Of a DNA stretch of 64,000 nt, positions 1 through 10,940 are shown piece by piece. Each line of letters begins with the position of its first letter. The stretch's first letter is position 1. Source of the DNA: Conchocele bisecta (Eukaryota; Mollusca; Bivalvia; Lucinida; Thyasiridae); contig CM055279.1 of the NCBI GenBank assembly GCA_029237695.1, positions 17,447,686 to 17,511,685 of the forward strand. Reading direction: 5' to 3'. The notes beneath the pieces were generated by a model, which did not search any database, had not been told where the DNA came from, and worked only from the letters and a program-made list of their open reading frames with translations. The position numbers and the translations under genes are program-made.

Positions 1-117
1 ATAAAGTCCGCGTTGTTGTCGATGCCGTCGATTGGTTGTATGCCCCCAATTGCATGAACGGCGCACACGTAGTACACACTAACGGACAGCTAAGAAACTA
101 CGGACAAGATTCTCCAT
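1..117 (-). pseudogene. Broken exon 1 of a cystatin paralogue
   Basis: Read on the minus strand from an ATG at 115-117, this stretch aligns with exon 1 of the cystatin gene at 8579-8803. It shares the start (MENLVR versus METLVR) and, in another frame, a GID-NN-DFI segment matching GIDSNNREFI. A one-base insertion shortly after the start shifts the frame and creates a TAG in the signal-peptide region. The homology continues upstream to about 265, so promoter and exon were duplicated together. Exons 2 and 3, if they exist, lie outside the left edge. It is probably a pseudogene; a sequencing indel is the alternative. Confidence 0.6.
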
Positions 118-204
118 TATCTTTAGTTAAATAAATCTAAATGCAAACCAAAGTTATAAGTATTCCAAGGCGCCCACTTATGCTGTATGAAATGCAGGCC
201 GAAG

Positions 205-236
205 TATTTAAATGGGACGCTATGTCCAGTCACGTG
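205..236 (-). promoter_or_regulatory. Cystatin-type promoter: TATA-like box and E-box of the paralogue
   Basis: Minus-strand ATTTAAATA lies at 205-213 and a CACGTG E-box at 231-236. Distances to the ATG (88 and 114 bp) are identical to those of the intact cystatin copy (8891 and 8917 relative to 8803). Conserved spacing in a diverged copy suggests a real shared core promoter. Confidence 0.45.
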
Positions 237-317
237 ACAATACGCAATATAGCGTTATTGGATATCCTGTGCCGTAACCAGCATGGGTAGACGAGGCGGT
301 CTTCTCTTCTGTCATTT

Positions 318-905
318 TGCCGAACTACTGTCTTTTCCACGTTTTGCTGCCGACGAACTTTTGGCCATTAAACACATTAAATCTAAAAAATATTTAGAAG
401 CAAGTTCTTTTTCATCAATAACAAAAGTGTCACCCTCCCCAAAAAAACTTATTTGATGAAATTCCATCAACAATTGATTTTTTTGCGAGAAAAACGATTT
501 TCCTATGGGAATTTAACATGGGGGCTAAAAATGGATTTTCTTTTTAAATATTTATTTTATTTGTCGACCGATTTTCAAAATCTAACTTTTGTTTTCTTAA
601 TTTAATAATTTTCAAGCTATATCGCCAGGTGTAGAAGTCAATTTCCAAATTTTTTCGTTTTTTGATCCTTCAGGATCAAAAAACGAAAAGTTTTGGAAAT
701 TTACTCCCCATGTTAACTTCTCATAGGCAAATCGTTTTTTCGCAATAAAATCAATATTTGATGGAATTTCATCAAGTACCTTTTTTAGGGAGGGTGACTT
801 TTTTGTTATTGATAAAAAAGTACTTACTTTTAAATATTTTTGAGATTTAATGTGTTTAATAGCCAAATGTTCGTCGGCAGCAAAACGTGGAACAGACAGT
901 AGTTC
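318..905. repeat. Foldback element, family H (copy 1)
   Basis: A roughly 590-bp imperfect palindrome. The left end (ACTGTCTTTTCCACGTTTTG, then GCCGACGAAC) is the reverse complement of the right end near 865-905. Inner segments with ATTCCCATAGG-type and TTATTGAT-type blocks are also mirrored. Related copies lie at 2227-2755, 6655-7062, 37831-37980 and 58515-58650. It has no coding capacity and looks like a non-autonomous MITE. Confidence 0.7.
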
Positions 906-1387
906 CCATGTAATAAATTTAGGTGTGTAGTCACAGCAGAGTTATAAACATGTATACTACTTGTGAATACTTTACGAAATGAGTTGATGATATGCGATAT
1001 GATACTGAGTCAGTAAATGAGTACGATTTCTTGTATGAGACACGCCATGTGAATTTGTACCTTCTGACACTGAATTGCATTATTTCGTGAAATACATTTA
1101 CAAAATTTAATTTTTTTTCCATAAATGAAGTAAAAAGTTGACAAATATTTCCGAGTACATGCGGAATACTCTGAAATATTGTGTCAACTTCTGAAGTCAT
1201 TTACGGAAAATATTCCATTTTCTGTAAATATATTTCATGTAACATCGCGCGGATGTCCGTAAGTACAAAAGCACATGGCGTGTCTCAATTATACTCTTAG
1301 AATGATCCGTGTGTTGCTAACAATGCTCCCTGACCCCCATATCGGGACTTGGTTCGCCTCGTCTGTTTTTTACCTCTGGTTACGGCC

Positions 1388-1536
1388 CTGGGGGCTGTTT
1401 CACTAAACTTCGTACGACCAAAATTATGATAATCTGTAGCCTATGCTCAATAAATGTAAATCCATGAATTTAAATTTCCAGACAATCCTAAATTTGCGCT
1501 TACAAACATTTTAGTCGTACGAAGTTTAGTGAATCG
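1388..1536. repeat. Foldback element, family A (shortened copy 1)
   Basis: Starts CTGGGGGCTGTTTCACTAAA and ends with the inverse (ACGAAGTTTAGTGAA), enclosing CAGCCTATGCTCAATAAATG-like sequence. It is a compressed version of the fuller palindromes at 49914-50160 and 57523-57769. Confidence 0.65.
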
Positions 1537-1545
1537 TAACATCGC

Positions 1546-1830
1546 TATCTGGTCGATACTACGATAAGTACTATGATGATGATAGTACGATGTTACGATG
1601 ACGATAGTACGATATCACGACGGTACGATGACGATAGTACGATGTTATGATGACGATGGTACGATGCTACGATGACGATACTACGATATAATATCGTAGT
1701 ATCGTCATCGTGCTATCGTGATATCGTTACTGTGCTATCATACTGCATCGTTATCATGGCCTCGTAATATCGCCATCGTACTATCGTTATCGTGATATTG
1801 TGCTATTGTAGTATCGACCCGATAGCGATA
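1546..1830. repeat. Degenerate ACGATGACGATAGT microsatellite with mirrored halves
   Basis: The first half repeats units such as GTACGATGACGATA. After about 1690 the sequence continues as the reverse complement (ATCGTAGTATCGTCATCG), so the whole block can fold on itself. No gene is present. Confidence 0.7.
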
Positions 1831-1994
1831 TTACGATGGCCTAAATGAAACGCGGTGAGAGTAACACCGTAGATATCAGTCGAAAATGATTTAGTGTTAT
1901 ATGTTGAAACTTTAGAAAAACAAGAAACTGACAGCAAAGATGTTTTTAATAATTGATAGCAATTGGATTGAGAGTTAATTTTGGTTAGAAGCTG

Positions 1995-2184
1995 ACGGAG
2001 CCCAGCAGGGGACATGGATTTATTTGTATTCGTTGCCACAAAATAACAATTCGTTCCCTCAATTTAACAATTCGTTCCCTCGAATTAACAATTCGTTCCC
2101 ACGATATAACAATTCGTTCCCACGGATTGATATTTCGTGGGAACGAATTAATAAAAAAAATCCATGTCCTGTGCGGGGCTCCGG
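1995..2184. repeat. Foldback element, family C (copy 1, short)
   Basis: Bounded by ACGGAGCCCAGCAGGGGACA and its inverse (GTGCGGGGCTCCG). Inside are 21-bp units of the type ACAATTCGTTCCCACGATAT in one direction and a few in the other. Larger copies are at 4918-5420, 11093-11564, 15787-16261 and 50399-50698. Confidence 0.8.
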
Positions 2185-2226
2185 ACAATACACGTTGGTC
2201 TGAGACAGTCTACAACCCATATACAA

Positions 2227-2755
2227 AACTACTGTCTGTTTCACGAAACCTGCCCAAATTGTACGGCCATATAAACAATGCAAAAACAATATTGTTTTCG
2301 GTAATATTAATTTTTTAGCAACATTTAAGAATGAGCAAACTTTGTATTTCGTGAAATTTGGTTAAACATTGATTTTATTACGTAAAAACAACTTCCCCAT
2401 ATTAAATCCTCATAGACATTTTTCTAATTTCAGAAATAGTGGACCGAATTTCAAAATGTAACTTGGTTTTCTTAGTTATCATTTCCAAGCTATCTAGCCA
2501 GATTTCGGAGTCAATTTCCAAACTTTTCGATTCATACTCCTCCCACACTCCTCCACCTCCTTTCCCCCATATTAAATTACCATAGACAAATAAATGTTAC
2601 GCAACAAAATCAATATTTTACCATATTACACGAAATAAAAAGAAGGCTCAATCTTAAATTTTGATACATTTAATATTATCGAAAAAAATAAAATGTTTTT
2701 GCATTGTTTATATGGTCGTATATTTGGGCAGGTTTCGTGAAACAGACAGTAATCT
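2227..2755. repeat. Foldback element, family H (copy 2)
   Basis: Left end ACTGTCTGTTTCACGAAACC is mirrored at 2725-2752, and GCAAAAACAATATTG is mirrored near 2690-2710. It abuts a family B element on its right. No coding sequence. Confidence 0.7.
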
Positions 2756-2994
2756 GTAGCCAATTTCACCAAAATTGCAAAATATACTTATCTTGCTAAG
2801 TACACTTTGAGGGAGAAATTTTAAATTTAAGGATAAATGTATTATTTTATATTATACTGCATTTATTACATTATCACAGTCATTTTTGTATACTTTTAAT
2901 CATCAACTGCATGTATATGCAGTCGTTAGTTCTATATGAAGTAATGCATTTCTGGAAATATAAATGATTACTCCCTCAATGTATACTTAGGTAA
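2756..2994. repeat. Foldback element, family B (degenerate copy 1)
   Basis: Begins GTAGCCAATTTCACC, then AGTACACTTTGAGGGAG, and ends CTCCCTCAATGTATACTTAG. This is a diverged relative of the better palindromes at 18713-19016, 51559-51863 and 57838-58124. Confidence 0.6.
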
Positions 2995-4917
2995 ATAAGT
3001 CGCTATAAAGGTTAGTGAATACCAAATGGTGCGAAATCGAATACCAAATGACGCAGAAGTAGTCCGGTATATAATAATAGTGCGGGCGTCTTGAGGTCAC
3101 ATAGTTACCTAGTTTGCTTGGAAATCTTGATCTAGTACTAGATAGTTTCACTTGAGCAAATTGGGGATGCTTTTAACACAATTTTTCAGCATATTTGTAG
3201 CATATACAAGAAAACACTGAACATGTTGGTCACGTGATGTAAACAGAGTTTTCGTGGGCAAAAAATGTAAATAATATTGGGAGATATGACGAGGTTGGAT
3301 TTTTCTTTCTTAGGAGTAAGTGAACCTATTGTTTAATTCATGCAGAACCAGTACAGACTGGCTGCAGGTCATGTACAAGTAGGTCCCACAGCATCCATAC
3401 GAATAGTGGAAGTAGGAGAGACTGACCTTATTGGATGGGATTCGATTAAATTATATAGTAAAACTATTTGGTGTGTTCTAACCTATAAAAAAAACGCACT
3501 GAATATGCGACATTGACATTTGGGTTTAGCGCGGGTGGGGGGGGGGGGTGGGGGCGAAGATCGTGAATATACTACAGAGGACTATCAGAGGAATGAAATA
3601 TCAAGCAGTTACGTGGATGGAAACATACATTCTAATGCACTCTATAAATATCACGCAATCTGATTGGCTGATGGTCATACATTACAGGTGTATCATTGTT
3701 GATGAACGGTCGCAAATTATTTCAATATGTACTCCTACGCCAGTAGTAAAGGAGTGCATTAGAAATAGGTTCACCACATTTTATTTTTGACATTTGCGGC
3801 ATATATCAGAAAATGATAGGTCGGAAAACATGTTTAATGGCTCCGCTAGCGCGCCGCCATTAAACAGATTCTCCGACCTATCATTTTCTGATATACGCGC
3901 ACATTTCAAAATTACAATACACTTAACCCTATATTATAAGAACTGTCAACGTTTATGACGTACGTACGGGACGGACGAACAGGACGGTTACCCCGTAACG
4001 TTATATGCCCCCATCACCAGTCGGTGGCGAGGGCATAACACACACCAAATTTATACTAGAAGTACACTTTTATTTGTCAAATGATACCATCACCTACGAC
4101 CACTTTCATATCTAATGAAAACGCCTTCTGGCTTTTCACATATTTGTTTTAAATTTGTTAAAAATATATATTTCCTAGTTAAAATACTTTCAATTCAAAA
4201 TTAATTAAAACAATATATGAAAGATACTGAAAATTGCATTTCGCAGGTATGTTAAGACACTCTTGAAGCATGATAAGGATACAGACCGTTTGTTATAAGC
4301 AACACTTATATTTCACTTACTGAATGGCGATCGGTGTAGGCTCTGCTCAGACTGCGCGGATGCGCAGGCTGATCAGGTACTACACTGGTCACAAACTCCA
4401 TAAGCCATATTTCTCCAGTCACAGCCACATATACATGTAAATCATTTTGAGAATTTGCGACACCTTACCGGAAGTCCTTCTAATCTTAGAAAAAATGTAA
4501 TGTTCAGGGGGAAACATATACCCTTGCCAGATTCATTTCAGAAAAAAAATAGTCCTTTTCGTATTCTAAGCATATCAGTACCGTGTATGACTGGTATCAC
4601 AGGTGTTTGAGTAGATGGTCACTAATTACTTTAGTGTATTTTTATGGATTTTGGTGGATTTCGTTGGTTTTGTATAATTTACATAGCAACTGCTGATGCG
4701 CAATCATTACACTCGACATAATTCGTTAAATATCTACATTCACCGTTCCTAACTTTCGGACCCCTTTTATACTGTCAAAATACTCAAGGAAAGAAAGCTT
4801 TTTCAATAGTTGGCCAATACAATTGTCAACATGCGCTGCTTTCAGAAAGATTATATCATCCATTTTCAACCAAGCACTCCATATTTGGATATACACATGT
4901 ATATATACACATGTATG
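2995..4917. other. Gene-less stretch with small palindromes and a dispersed repeat
   Basis: No convincing coding sequence. It contains a G-run at 3537-3555, a 116-bp palindrome at 3793-3908 (arms around ATATCAGAAAATGATAGGTC) and a dispersed bivalve-type repeat at 4330-4432 (TGATCAG, CTGCGCGGATGCGCAGG, ACTGGTC blocks) that recurs near 35856-36060, 42975-43100, 48185-48300 and 63190-63435. Confidence 0.6.
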
Positions 4918-5420
4918 TACGGAGCCCCGCAGGGGACATGGATTTCTTTTCATTAATTCGTTCTGACGAAGTAACAATTCGTTCCCTCGAATTGACAATT
5001 CGTTCCCACGAAATAACAATTCGTTCCCGCGATATAACAATTCGTTCCCTCGAATTAACAATTTGTTCTCACGAAATGGCAATTCGTTCCCACGATATAA
5101 CAATTCGTTTCCTCGAATTAACAATTCGTTCCCACGAAATGACAATTCGTTCCCTCAATTTCACAATTCGTTCCCACAAATTAACAATTCGTTCCCACGA
5201 ATTAACAATGTTAATTCGAGGGAACGAATTGTTATATCGTGAGAACGAATTGTTATATCGTGGGAACGAATTTTTATTTCGTGGGAAAGAATTGTTAAAT
5301 TGAGGGAACAAATTGTTAATTCGTGGGAACGAATTGTTAATTCGTGGTGATGGAACGAATTGTTATATCGTGGGAACGAATTAATAAAAAATAATTCTAC
5401 GTGCCCTGCTGGGCTCCGTA
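4918..5420. repeat. Foldback element, family C (largest copy), 21-bp subrepeat arms
   Basis: Outer ends TACGGAGCCCCGCAGGGGAC and its inverse (GCTGGGCTCCGTA). The left arm holds about 12 head-to-tail 21-bp units of the type ACAATTCGTTCCCNCGANNT. The right arm (from about 5210) holds about 8 units in inverse orientation. Because 21 is divisible by three, long meaningless open frames with 7-residue repeats appear on both strands. Confidence 0.85.
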
Positions 5421-5488
5421 CATATGACTGTTCCAAGGTATGCGACTGTGCTTTGCGAACTGGAACAGGTACTACATGTATCACCATA

Positions 5489-5789
5489 CAGGGGCGGATC
5501 CAGCATTTGGGGAACGGGGGTATCTAGTTGCGAAGGTAACTCTTGCAATCTACTCCCGTACCGTTCGTAGCTAGCTACGGACGGTACGGGAGTAATTGCA
5601 AAAGTTACCGTTCGCAACTAGGGGGTTGTCCTATTTTCGAGCTCTTAGAAATGCACTTTCCTGTGTTTTACGGCAATTTAAATTCAGACTCCAACTGGTG
5701 GTAAACTGTGATCTATGTAAACTCCGTGGCTGAACGTGTGGAGGGGGGTTGCAACCCCTCCCCCCCCCTCCCCTCCAGATCCGCCCCTG
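5489..5789. mobile_element. hAT-like MITE with CAGGGGCGGATC termini and internal palindrome
   Basis: Perfect 12-bp terminal inverted repeats (CAGGGGCGGATC at 5489-5500, its inverse at 5778-5789) of the CAGGGGCGG type common in Tip100/Zaphod hAT elements. An inner palindrome at about 5522-5632 surrounds GTAGCTAGCTAC. No clear 8-bp target duplication was found. Non-coding, about 300 bp. Confidence 0.6.
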
Positions 5790-5915
5790 TCATAAATGTA
5801 CACCAATGAAACCCATACAATTAAGGATACACAGACTGCCTGCGTGTCCGGTTTAGAGAAGTTATATTGTACATATTATAATGTACATAGTGTACACGGG
5901 CGTATTTTATTTCAA

Positions 5916-8803
5916 TCATTTCCCAACGGCTATCAGCATCGGTGTACACTCGTCTGGTGAAAGTACGTAGCGCGGTGTCATCCATACCTGATCCCAGACT
6001 GCAACGCGGCAGGTGAGTGTCTGAAATACAGGAACCAGTCGGCCAATAAATAATGTGACCGTAAACCAGTCCTGGTACAGCTTAGCAACAAGGAGTAAAT
6101 TATCAGGACAACGGCCTTAATTGTTATTATTATGACAGAGAGATAAATAAAATAATGCTGCAGGAAAGGTATGTCCATGCCAAACATTTTATTATATTAT
6201 TTGCATATTCTACACGTGCAGGTTAAATTTTCTGTGTGCGACTTGATATGGGGGCGAGATAGAAATTTCGAAAATGAAAGTAAACGATTCCGTCAAAAAA
6301 GGGGAAATAACTCATGGAAATCAACCCGCAAGACCCAGTATTTGGCATGGATCTAGAACCGGCTTAGGTCACTGACTCCAGGAATGGAAGTAACAAAATT
6401 GATTTTGTTGCAGGTAGTTTGCGATGGTCATGTTTGTGTGAATGTGGGTCTATGGGAAATAAATCGGTTGCCTGTTTCCTACAGAGCTTGCACTACTTTC
6501 ATGGAGTAGCAAGACCCGTGTTTTTTTAAAGTTCAACCCGCAAAAGTATGTCCTGCGACCGACAGATGTCTCATTTGCATATAATTATGTTCGCATAGAC
6601 CTCAAATTTCGATGTTGGTGTTAAAAGCCTCGCGATGCACGGAAATTATAAAATTCCGAATTTTATTGTGAAAAACAATTCCCCCATTTTAAATCTATGT
6701 GGATTTAACATGGGGACATTTTATGAATTTCAGAAATACTCGACCGATTTTCAAAATGTAACTTTTGTTTTCTTAGTTAGATCATTTTCAAGCTATCTAG
6801 CTACATTTCAGAATCAATTTCCAAAATTTTCGTTTTTCGACTCCTCCTCCGGGTTCTCCATCTCTTTTTTCCCCCATGTTAAATTCCCATAGAGAACTCA
6901 TTTTTCGTAATAAAATCAATATTGGACCAAATTTCATGAACTAAAAAGTAGGCTCAGTCTTAAATTTTGATATAATTTAATATTATCGAAAAAATATTGT
7001 TTTTGCATTGTTTATATATGCGTAAAATTTGGACAGCTTTCGTGAAACAGACAGTAGTTTACGTGTGCTCTTCGATCTCATCTGTGAAAACTATTTCTAT
7101 TTTTAACAGAATTATACTACACTTAGTACCACAGTGACTATACTAATGGTACTAATATAATGTTGTTTCAAAATCGAAACAGCTTACCCAAAGAAGACCA
7201 AAACGCCAGGTAAACCGAAGTATAACCATGTGAGGTCATATTATCCCATTTCATGTTTGAATATCCAATATATGGGCTATGAAAAACTTTAAATAAATTT
7301 TGCAATTTTTCTTATTTCTATCCAAAAGTATGTTGTCTCAATGATACGGTTCAAATGAGTGGTAACAATATATACTTCCGACCGTGCATAATTAAGAGAA
7401 TTGTTTTGTTTTTTTTGTGTGAAAAAATTGAGTAGCCTCGCCATGCATAACCGTAATCAGTTTTAAGCCGTTCAACCCTACAGGTCAGATACAGATACCT
7501 ATATGCAAACACTGTAGATCCAAATGAGCCGGATCGTGTTTGAATTTACCTGCTGTCCTGGCTGCACTTGACACGTGTCCTTCAGCCTGGACATCGTCTG
7601 CTGGTTGTTCACGCAAAAGGTCATTCCAAGGTCAAATGTCATTCGGTAGTCAACGCCAGCGACCACCTGTAAGTAGAAAATGTGTCCGTTTCAAATATGA
7701 GTCACGCCATCTGATTGTGTACACAATGTGCTTACAACACAAATATGTATACTAACGTATTAAGATCCGATATTACATAATTATCCCGTCAACACAGTGC
7801 GTATGTGCCTTGAAACGCGGCGCCGTGAAACATCTTTGATATCCTGTCAATACGACCTAATCACTGCGTATGCATATGTGCGGTTGTCATAGTCGATTCT
7901 CCGATTTTGATGAGCGGCTGGGTTTAGTTTTTTTGTATTGTAAAGCTATTTGTAGGTGTTGACGGGATAAATAGAATAGTATAGTAGGTTACTGCCGTGA
8001 ATGGGAGAAATATCTGGCGCGGCACGGAAACGGGACGTGCTCGGCATAGCCTCGCCCATCCCGTTTCCTAAGCCTTGCCAAATAGTTTTCCCATTCACGG
8101 CACTAACCTACTATTATATTTCCGCTGCTGTATTTATTAAAATGTCATCAATGTAGACTGTCGTGTCGACCATCTTCGTTTTTGAACGATGACACAGTGC
8201 TCCATATAAGGAATTAGTAATTGAGTATTGTCACTATCATTTCTGAAGCAATTGGGTATTTCAAAATTTTAATTGGGTAAAATAAAATCACACTACTGTT
8301 GCTCATTAACAGACACGGCACAGCAATTATTGAATAGTTTGCTTCGAAATGAAAACATATCTTGGCATTTCATTACAATTGTCTCATTGGTGACAATTCT
8401 AATGAAATACCAAGATGTGTTTTCATGGAAAATAAGAATATGTGGTCTGTTTATTGTTTTCTGCATATGGCACAATACTGTACATGGAAATTGAGATTCA
8501 ACGAGAGAACCCATTTTCAAAAATCTGATTGACGGCTATGGATAAAACTATTTTTTTATAATTTAATAAATCACACACCTGGCTTGTCGTGTTGTACACG
8601 TTAACCGGTACGTATCGGTAACTGGTCCTGGCTTGCGCATTCACGGTGTCGATGGCGAATGTCATGGCGTCGATAAATTCCCTGTTGTTGCTGTCAATTC
8701 CTTGCTGGCATCCCAGACACCCGGCGTGCTGACCTCCCAATGCGTATGTGCCGCACACGTACACACTAACGGACAGCAAGAAAATACGGACAAGAGTCTC
8801 CAT
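5916..8803 (-). CDS. Secreted type-2 cystatin, three exons (cysteine protease inhibitor)
   Basis: The coding sequence joins 8579-8803 (75 codons), 7550-7666 (39 codons) and 5916-6020 (34 codons plus TGA), all in phase 0, giving 148 aa. All introns are GT-AG; acceptors are preceded by CTACTTACAG and GTATTTCAG. Exon 1 encodes a signal peptide (about residues 1-21, LVRIFLLSVSVYVCGTYA) and ends in TSQ. Exon 2 starts VVAG, so splicing creates the cystatin first-loop motif Q-VVAG that inserts into papain-like proteases. Exon 3 carries the second-loop Trp (VWDQVW) and a Pro in TPRY. Four late cysteines (exon 2 FC and TC, exon 3 TC and EC) match the two disulfides of type-2 cystatins. Extra CLGC cysteines precede the domain. 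Intron 1 (912 bp) and intron 2 (1529 bp) are filled with foldback elements. The predicted role is an extracellular or lysosomal cathepsin inhibitor. The family call rests on motifs and exon structure. Confidence 0.85.
6655..7062. repeat. Family H repeat half-element inside cystatin intron 2
   Basis: Matches the right halves of 318-905 and 2227-2755 (ATTTTCAAGCTATCTAGC, CCCCCATGTTAAATTCCC, GCTTTCGTGAAACAGACAGT). It lies wholly within intron 2 of the cystatin gene and has no matching left arm. Confidence 0.6.
7783..8118. repeat. Paired palindromes in cystatin intron 1
   Basis: Inverted repeats TATCCCGTCAACAC (7783-7796) and GTGTTGACGGGATA (7958-7971) bound one element. Directly beside it a 145-bp palindrome (7974-8118) has arms around TAGTAGGTTA and TGCCGTGAATGGGA. 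Both recur in the second duplication unit, the palindrome at 13828-13972. Confidence 0.65.
8190..8490. repeat. Foldback element, family E, in cystatin intron 1
   Basis: Palindromic centre CATTACAATTGTCTC / GTGACAATTCTAATG, with arms containing CATGAAAACACATCTTGG-type sequence. A separate copy lies at 54870-55272, and the tandem-duplicated copy at about 14047-14347. Confidence 0.65.
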
Positions 8804-8890
8804 TTTCTTTAGTTAAATAAATCAAACTGTAAACAATATAAGTGTTATACCGCACGCGCCCACTTGTGCTGTATGAAATGCGTGCGGAAG

Positions 8891-8922
8891 TATTTATATG
8901 TGGTGATAGGACCAGTCACGTG
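8891..8922 (-). promoter_or_regulatory. Cystatin core promoter: TATA box and CACGTG E-box
   Basis: Minus-strand ATATAAATA at 8891-8899, 88 bp upstream of the ATG, and CACGTG at 8917-8922, 114 bp upstream. The same two elements at the same distances occur before the diverged paralogue at the left window edge, which supports function. An E-box of this type could bind bHLH-zip factors of the USF/MITF kind. A hAT element begins at 8948, only 26 bp beyond the E-box. Confidence 0.55.
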
Positions 8923-9094
8923 ACGACACGTAATATAGTGCATAATGCATGCCCGTAGCCAGGGGGGAGGGTGCGTTGGGTGCGTCCGCACCCAACTTTT
9001 TCGGACAAGCCAAGATTGTTTTTGCTCATGAACACACAATCACGTTATCTGGAGCTCACCGTTAATTACGCCGGGAACCAGACTAAGATTCCGG

Positions 9095-9436
9095 GTGCCG
9101 CGAAAAATCTGGGCTAAGCGTTTTGTCCCAGAAAGTGATCCGCCATCCTCGTGTTTCAGTGCGTTACGTTCATGCGATCCATGTTTATATCCGAACATTC
9201 ACACATTGTTGAGAATCGCATGCACCTTACCTTTCACCAGTGCAGAATGTGAACGCGCCGGTAGTGCATTGAGGCGACTTCACCACTCTTCACGTGCATC
9301 TATGACAAGTAGTCGTCTTTCCTCGCTGGCGCTCGTATACATTCATTATGGCTTCAAACACGATGTGCGGGAAATAATATCCCGATGTGTACGCCTACAT
9401 CCTCGTAGGATGGAATTGGAATCACTCTTGTACTAG
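9095..9436 (+). pseudogene. hAT transposase C-terminal dimerisation domain (hATC) fragment
   Basis: An open frame without an ATG start encodes LYPNIHTLLRIACTLPFTSA, then ECERAGSALRRL and SRLSSLALVYIHY. This is the conserved hATC pattern (leucine-rich helix, SxECER, SALRRLK-type block, final helix) seen in hAT and THAP/P52-rIPK-like transposases, which dimerise through this domain. Only the last ~110 residues remain. No DDE core or BED/TTF zinc finger is visible nearby, so it cannot be active. Confidence 0.75.
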
Positions 9437-10018
9437 TGCAAATATTTAGACTCCGTGTTGAATATTTTGTTTGAATGGGATATACATTATACATGCATGC
9501 ACGTAACTGCCATATAAATATAGCAGTTTCTTATATACCTATCAAAGTTATGTGGTGAATTCATGGTGTATTCTTCAGCCAGATACGATACGGCAGATTG
9601 ACATTCCGTATTCCACTCAGTGGCTTTCTGAATCCATATTCCACTCCGTTCTCATTCTGATTTGCCAGAACTACTTGTCATCAGGAAAGTTCGGGAAATC
9701 ATAATGATGTCCTTCAAATGACAATAAACCCGTAAAAGCTAGTAAGTTTCACTTAAAATGCATGTTGTCAACGGACAATACACTCGATGTAGGATATTAG
9801 TCGGGATATGATTAGAAAATAGGACAGAAAATGATAGCTGAAATTTGACGTCGTTTCTCGTCGCGTGTCACTAGCGCGACGTCTCAGTGCTAGGCAATAA
9901 ACCAAATGACTGCCGTCGAAGCACTGCGCAGAAAATAATTACAACTTTGTAATCCAATTATACGATTTTTCAATGAAATATATGTGTTTTAAATGTTTAA
10001 CTGGTGTATAATAAACGC

Positions 10019-10162
10019 AATATTAGTACAGTAACTTGATCCTTGGACCGGAAAGCTCTCGTTGGTCTTGGGCAGATCAGCTGCGTCTCGTTGATCCAGC
10101 TGATCTGCCTAATACCAACTCGAGCTTTCACCGCCCAAGGATCAAGTTACTTTACTAATATT
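10019..10162. repeat. 144-bp palindrome inside hAT remnant
   Basis: Arms AATATTAGTACAGTAACTTG ... CAAGTTACTTTACTAATATT, with GGGCAGATCAGCTG / CAGCTGATCTGCCTA near the centre. The duplicate is at 14723-14866. Confidence 0.75.
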
Positions 10163-10940
10163 ATATATGTATAGTGACGTCAGTGTGAATAACAAAATGT
10201 AACAAATATTCAAACTATTTGGGACCTGACAGCGTGTATATAAACTTACCGTGGAGATACGTGTATATGGAAGGTTTCTGATGGTCTGCTTCACAATGTG
10301 ATTATAACACCTTTCTTGTGAGAAATTCGATAAAAGTCAAATTTCATACAAAAAAATAGCATACAATTCCTACTCCCAAATAAAGTCGTAAATGTCACAG
10401 AATGCAGGATTTAGCGTCTAAATTTCAAAAAAGTTCTTCGGGGAGCACCCCCAAACCCCCGCCGCCTCCACCCCTCCCCCCCCCCCCCCCCCCTCGCCCC
10501 CTGTCGCGGAAAGAGGGCTAAAAGGCCCCTCCCGGACCCACACCCCCGCGTCGCCACTTCGTGGCTCGTATTCGCGGCTCCGCGGCTAATTACGCACCCA
10601 ACTATTTGAAGGCTGGCTACGGGCCTGTTAAATGTATAAGACATTAGTCGAAAATGAATTAGTAAATATGTGAATTAAGTTTATATTGAAAGTTTGGAAA
10701 CAATTCAAAGCAAATGCGGGAGACTCATTTCCTTTGAGTTTTGTTTTCTGCAAACTTTCAACATAATTTATGGCAGTAATGTCTCTCGTCTGAACAATGA
10801 TATCCGGTAAATATGTTTCACAAATTAAGACATCTGATCTCGTGTATGTTGCCATATTGGCCGAAGGATACATGCTGATGAATCACTCTGCATATTTAGT
10901 GTAGTTTGTGAGCGCATATAAATTACTAATGATGCACTTA

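Larger units (their letters stand above)
8948..10627. mobile_element. Degenerate hAT transposon remnant (Zaphod/Tip100-like)
   Basis: The right end is the inverse of CAGGCCCGTAGCCAG (10613-10627), and the left end CATGCCCGTAGCCAG (8948-8962) matches at 14 of 15 positions. Between them lies a transposase C-terminal fragment (9095-9436), a 144-bp palindrome (10019-10162) and a C-rich stretch (10441-10500) of the kind seen near hAT termini. The interior is too short for a full transposase, so the element is deleted. The 5' half is missing from the second duplication unit. Confidence 0.65.

Noticed and set aside
4911..5487. Long open frames with 7-residue repeats (IRSHE..., RGNELL...)
   Set aside because: A by-product of the 21-bp subrepeats of family C elements, open on both strands and in several frames.
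8498..8578. Extension of cystatin exon 1 as one unspliced frame (VCDLLNYKK...)
   Set aside because: Translation beyond TSQ has no cystatin character, while a GT donor there and the VVAG exon at 7550-7666 restore the motif in phase.
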